Below, one piece after another: positions 63,801 through 64,000 of a DNA stretch of 64,000 nucleotides. The translations under genes and the position numbers were made by a program. The DNA comes from Begonia masoniana (Eukaryota; Streptophyta; Magnoliopsida; Cucurbitales; Begoniaceae): contig CM039506.1 of NCBI GenBank assembly GCA_022432975.1, positions 20,401,614-20,465,613 on the forward strand, written 5' to 3'. Under the pieces are notes generated by a model, which ran no database searches, had not been told where the DNA came from, and worked only from the letters and a program-made list of their open reading frames with translations. The stretch's first letter is position 1, and every line of letters starts with the position of its first letter.

Positions 63801-64000
63801 GCTTTATACGTTCAGTTCTTTTGAAAAAAATTGATTGAAGTGAAGGTTCTTTTACTTCATCAAAAGCATTACTAAGTCCTAATTACGCGTCCAAGAAGCT
63901 TATTGGGTCCTCAATAAACTTCGTTCTCATAACTTAAAGTTAAAGCCGTGAAGGTGAAATGGATAACTTCGGTTGTAACAACAAGTCATGTAACAGTCAA
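57856..64000 (+). repeat. 208-bp satellite array, block 5 (runs off the right edge)
   Basis: About 29.5 monomers, clean, steps of 208 bp (for example 59502, 59710 and 59918 for TTACTAAG). No insertions. The last monomers carry the AAAAAATTGATTG and GTCCAAGAAGCTT variants also seen at about 44910-45000, 46370-46440, 49270-49350 and 52570-52650, so the same variant module recurs in two arrays. The open frame at 60434-60616 is a satellite frame. Confidence 0.97.

Noticed and set aside
16432..64000. CENP-B-box-like motif around CTTCGTTCTCATCACTTC of the satellite
   Set aside because: Only the first TTCG part fits; the A and CGGG positions of the box do not match.
1..64000. A novel defence, biosynthetic or signalling gene cluster
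   Set aside because: Nothing in the window encodes such proteins; the only real protein-coding sequence seen is retrotransposon gag. The unusual content is repeat structure.

Overview
The window is plant repeat DNA, most probably from a eudicot chromosome scaffold assembled from long reads. More than half of it is one tandem satellite with a 208-bp monomer that carries an AAGCTT (HindIII) site in nearly every copy. The rest is almost all LTR retrotransposon sequence of Ty3/gypsy type, plus a broken piece of 45S ribosomal DNA. I found no host protein-coding gene. The species cannot be named from sequence alone. The initiator-Met primer sites, the eukaryotic ITS2/26S piece and the LTR structure all fit a plant. 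Satellite plus solo LTRs suggests centromeric or pericentromeric heterochromatin, but that is inference.

Layout. 1-7805 holds two retroelements on the minus strand. The first is an element running off the left edge: gag 581-1, primer site 705-718, LTR 725 to about 2376 (family C). The second is a non-autonomous element with a 2.55-kb LTR (family L, 5252-7805), a primer site, a broken mini-gag and a non-coding interior. 7806-10750 is decayed sequence I cannot assign. A 100-N gap lies at 10751-10850. 10851-21240 is satellite interrupted by a solo LTR of a third family (S; copy S1, 13948-16431). 21241 to about 28122 is the same composite as 1-7805 in the opposite orientation. 28123-28604 is satellite on the opposite strand, followed by a second 100-N gap (28605-28704). 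28705-29650 is ITS2 plus the 5' part of 26S rRNA, joined directly to satellite. 29871-32406 is a solo L LTR. From 32407 to the end the satellite is broken only by two more solo S LTRs, S2 (40642-43262) and S3 (55327-57855).

What stands out. All four LTR insertions in the satellite that are complete at both ends are solo LTRs, each with a readable 5-bp target duplication (one has a mismatch). The satellite has higher-order structure: diagnostic variants recur at exact multiples of 208 bp (5, 7, 14, 16, 18 and 21 monomers). L LTRs carry a cluster of hairpins whose arms change between copies while pairing is kept. S LTRs carry a hypervariable minisatellite slot and, like L, an intron-like donor/acceptor pair downstream of a very short U3.

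Quality warning. 10851-13870, about 27300-28604, 28705-29870, about 35560-36500 and 43263-43640 are full of single-base indels and look like unpolished read sequence. Fine structure, frames and junctions there should be treated with care.
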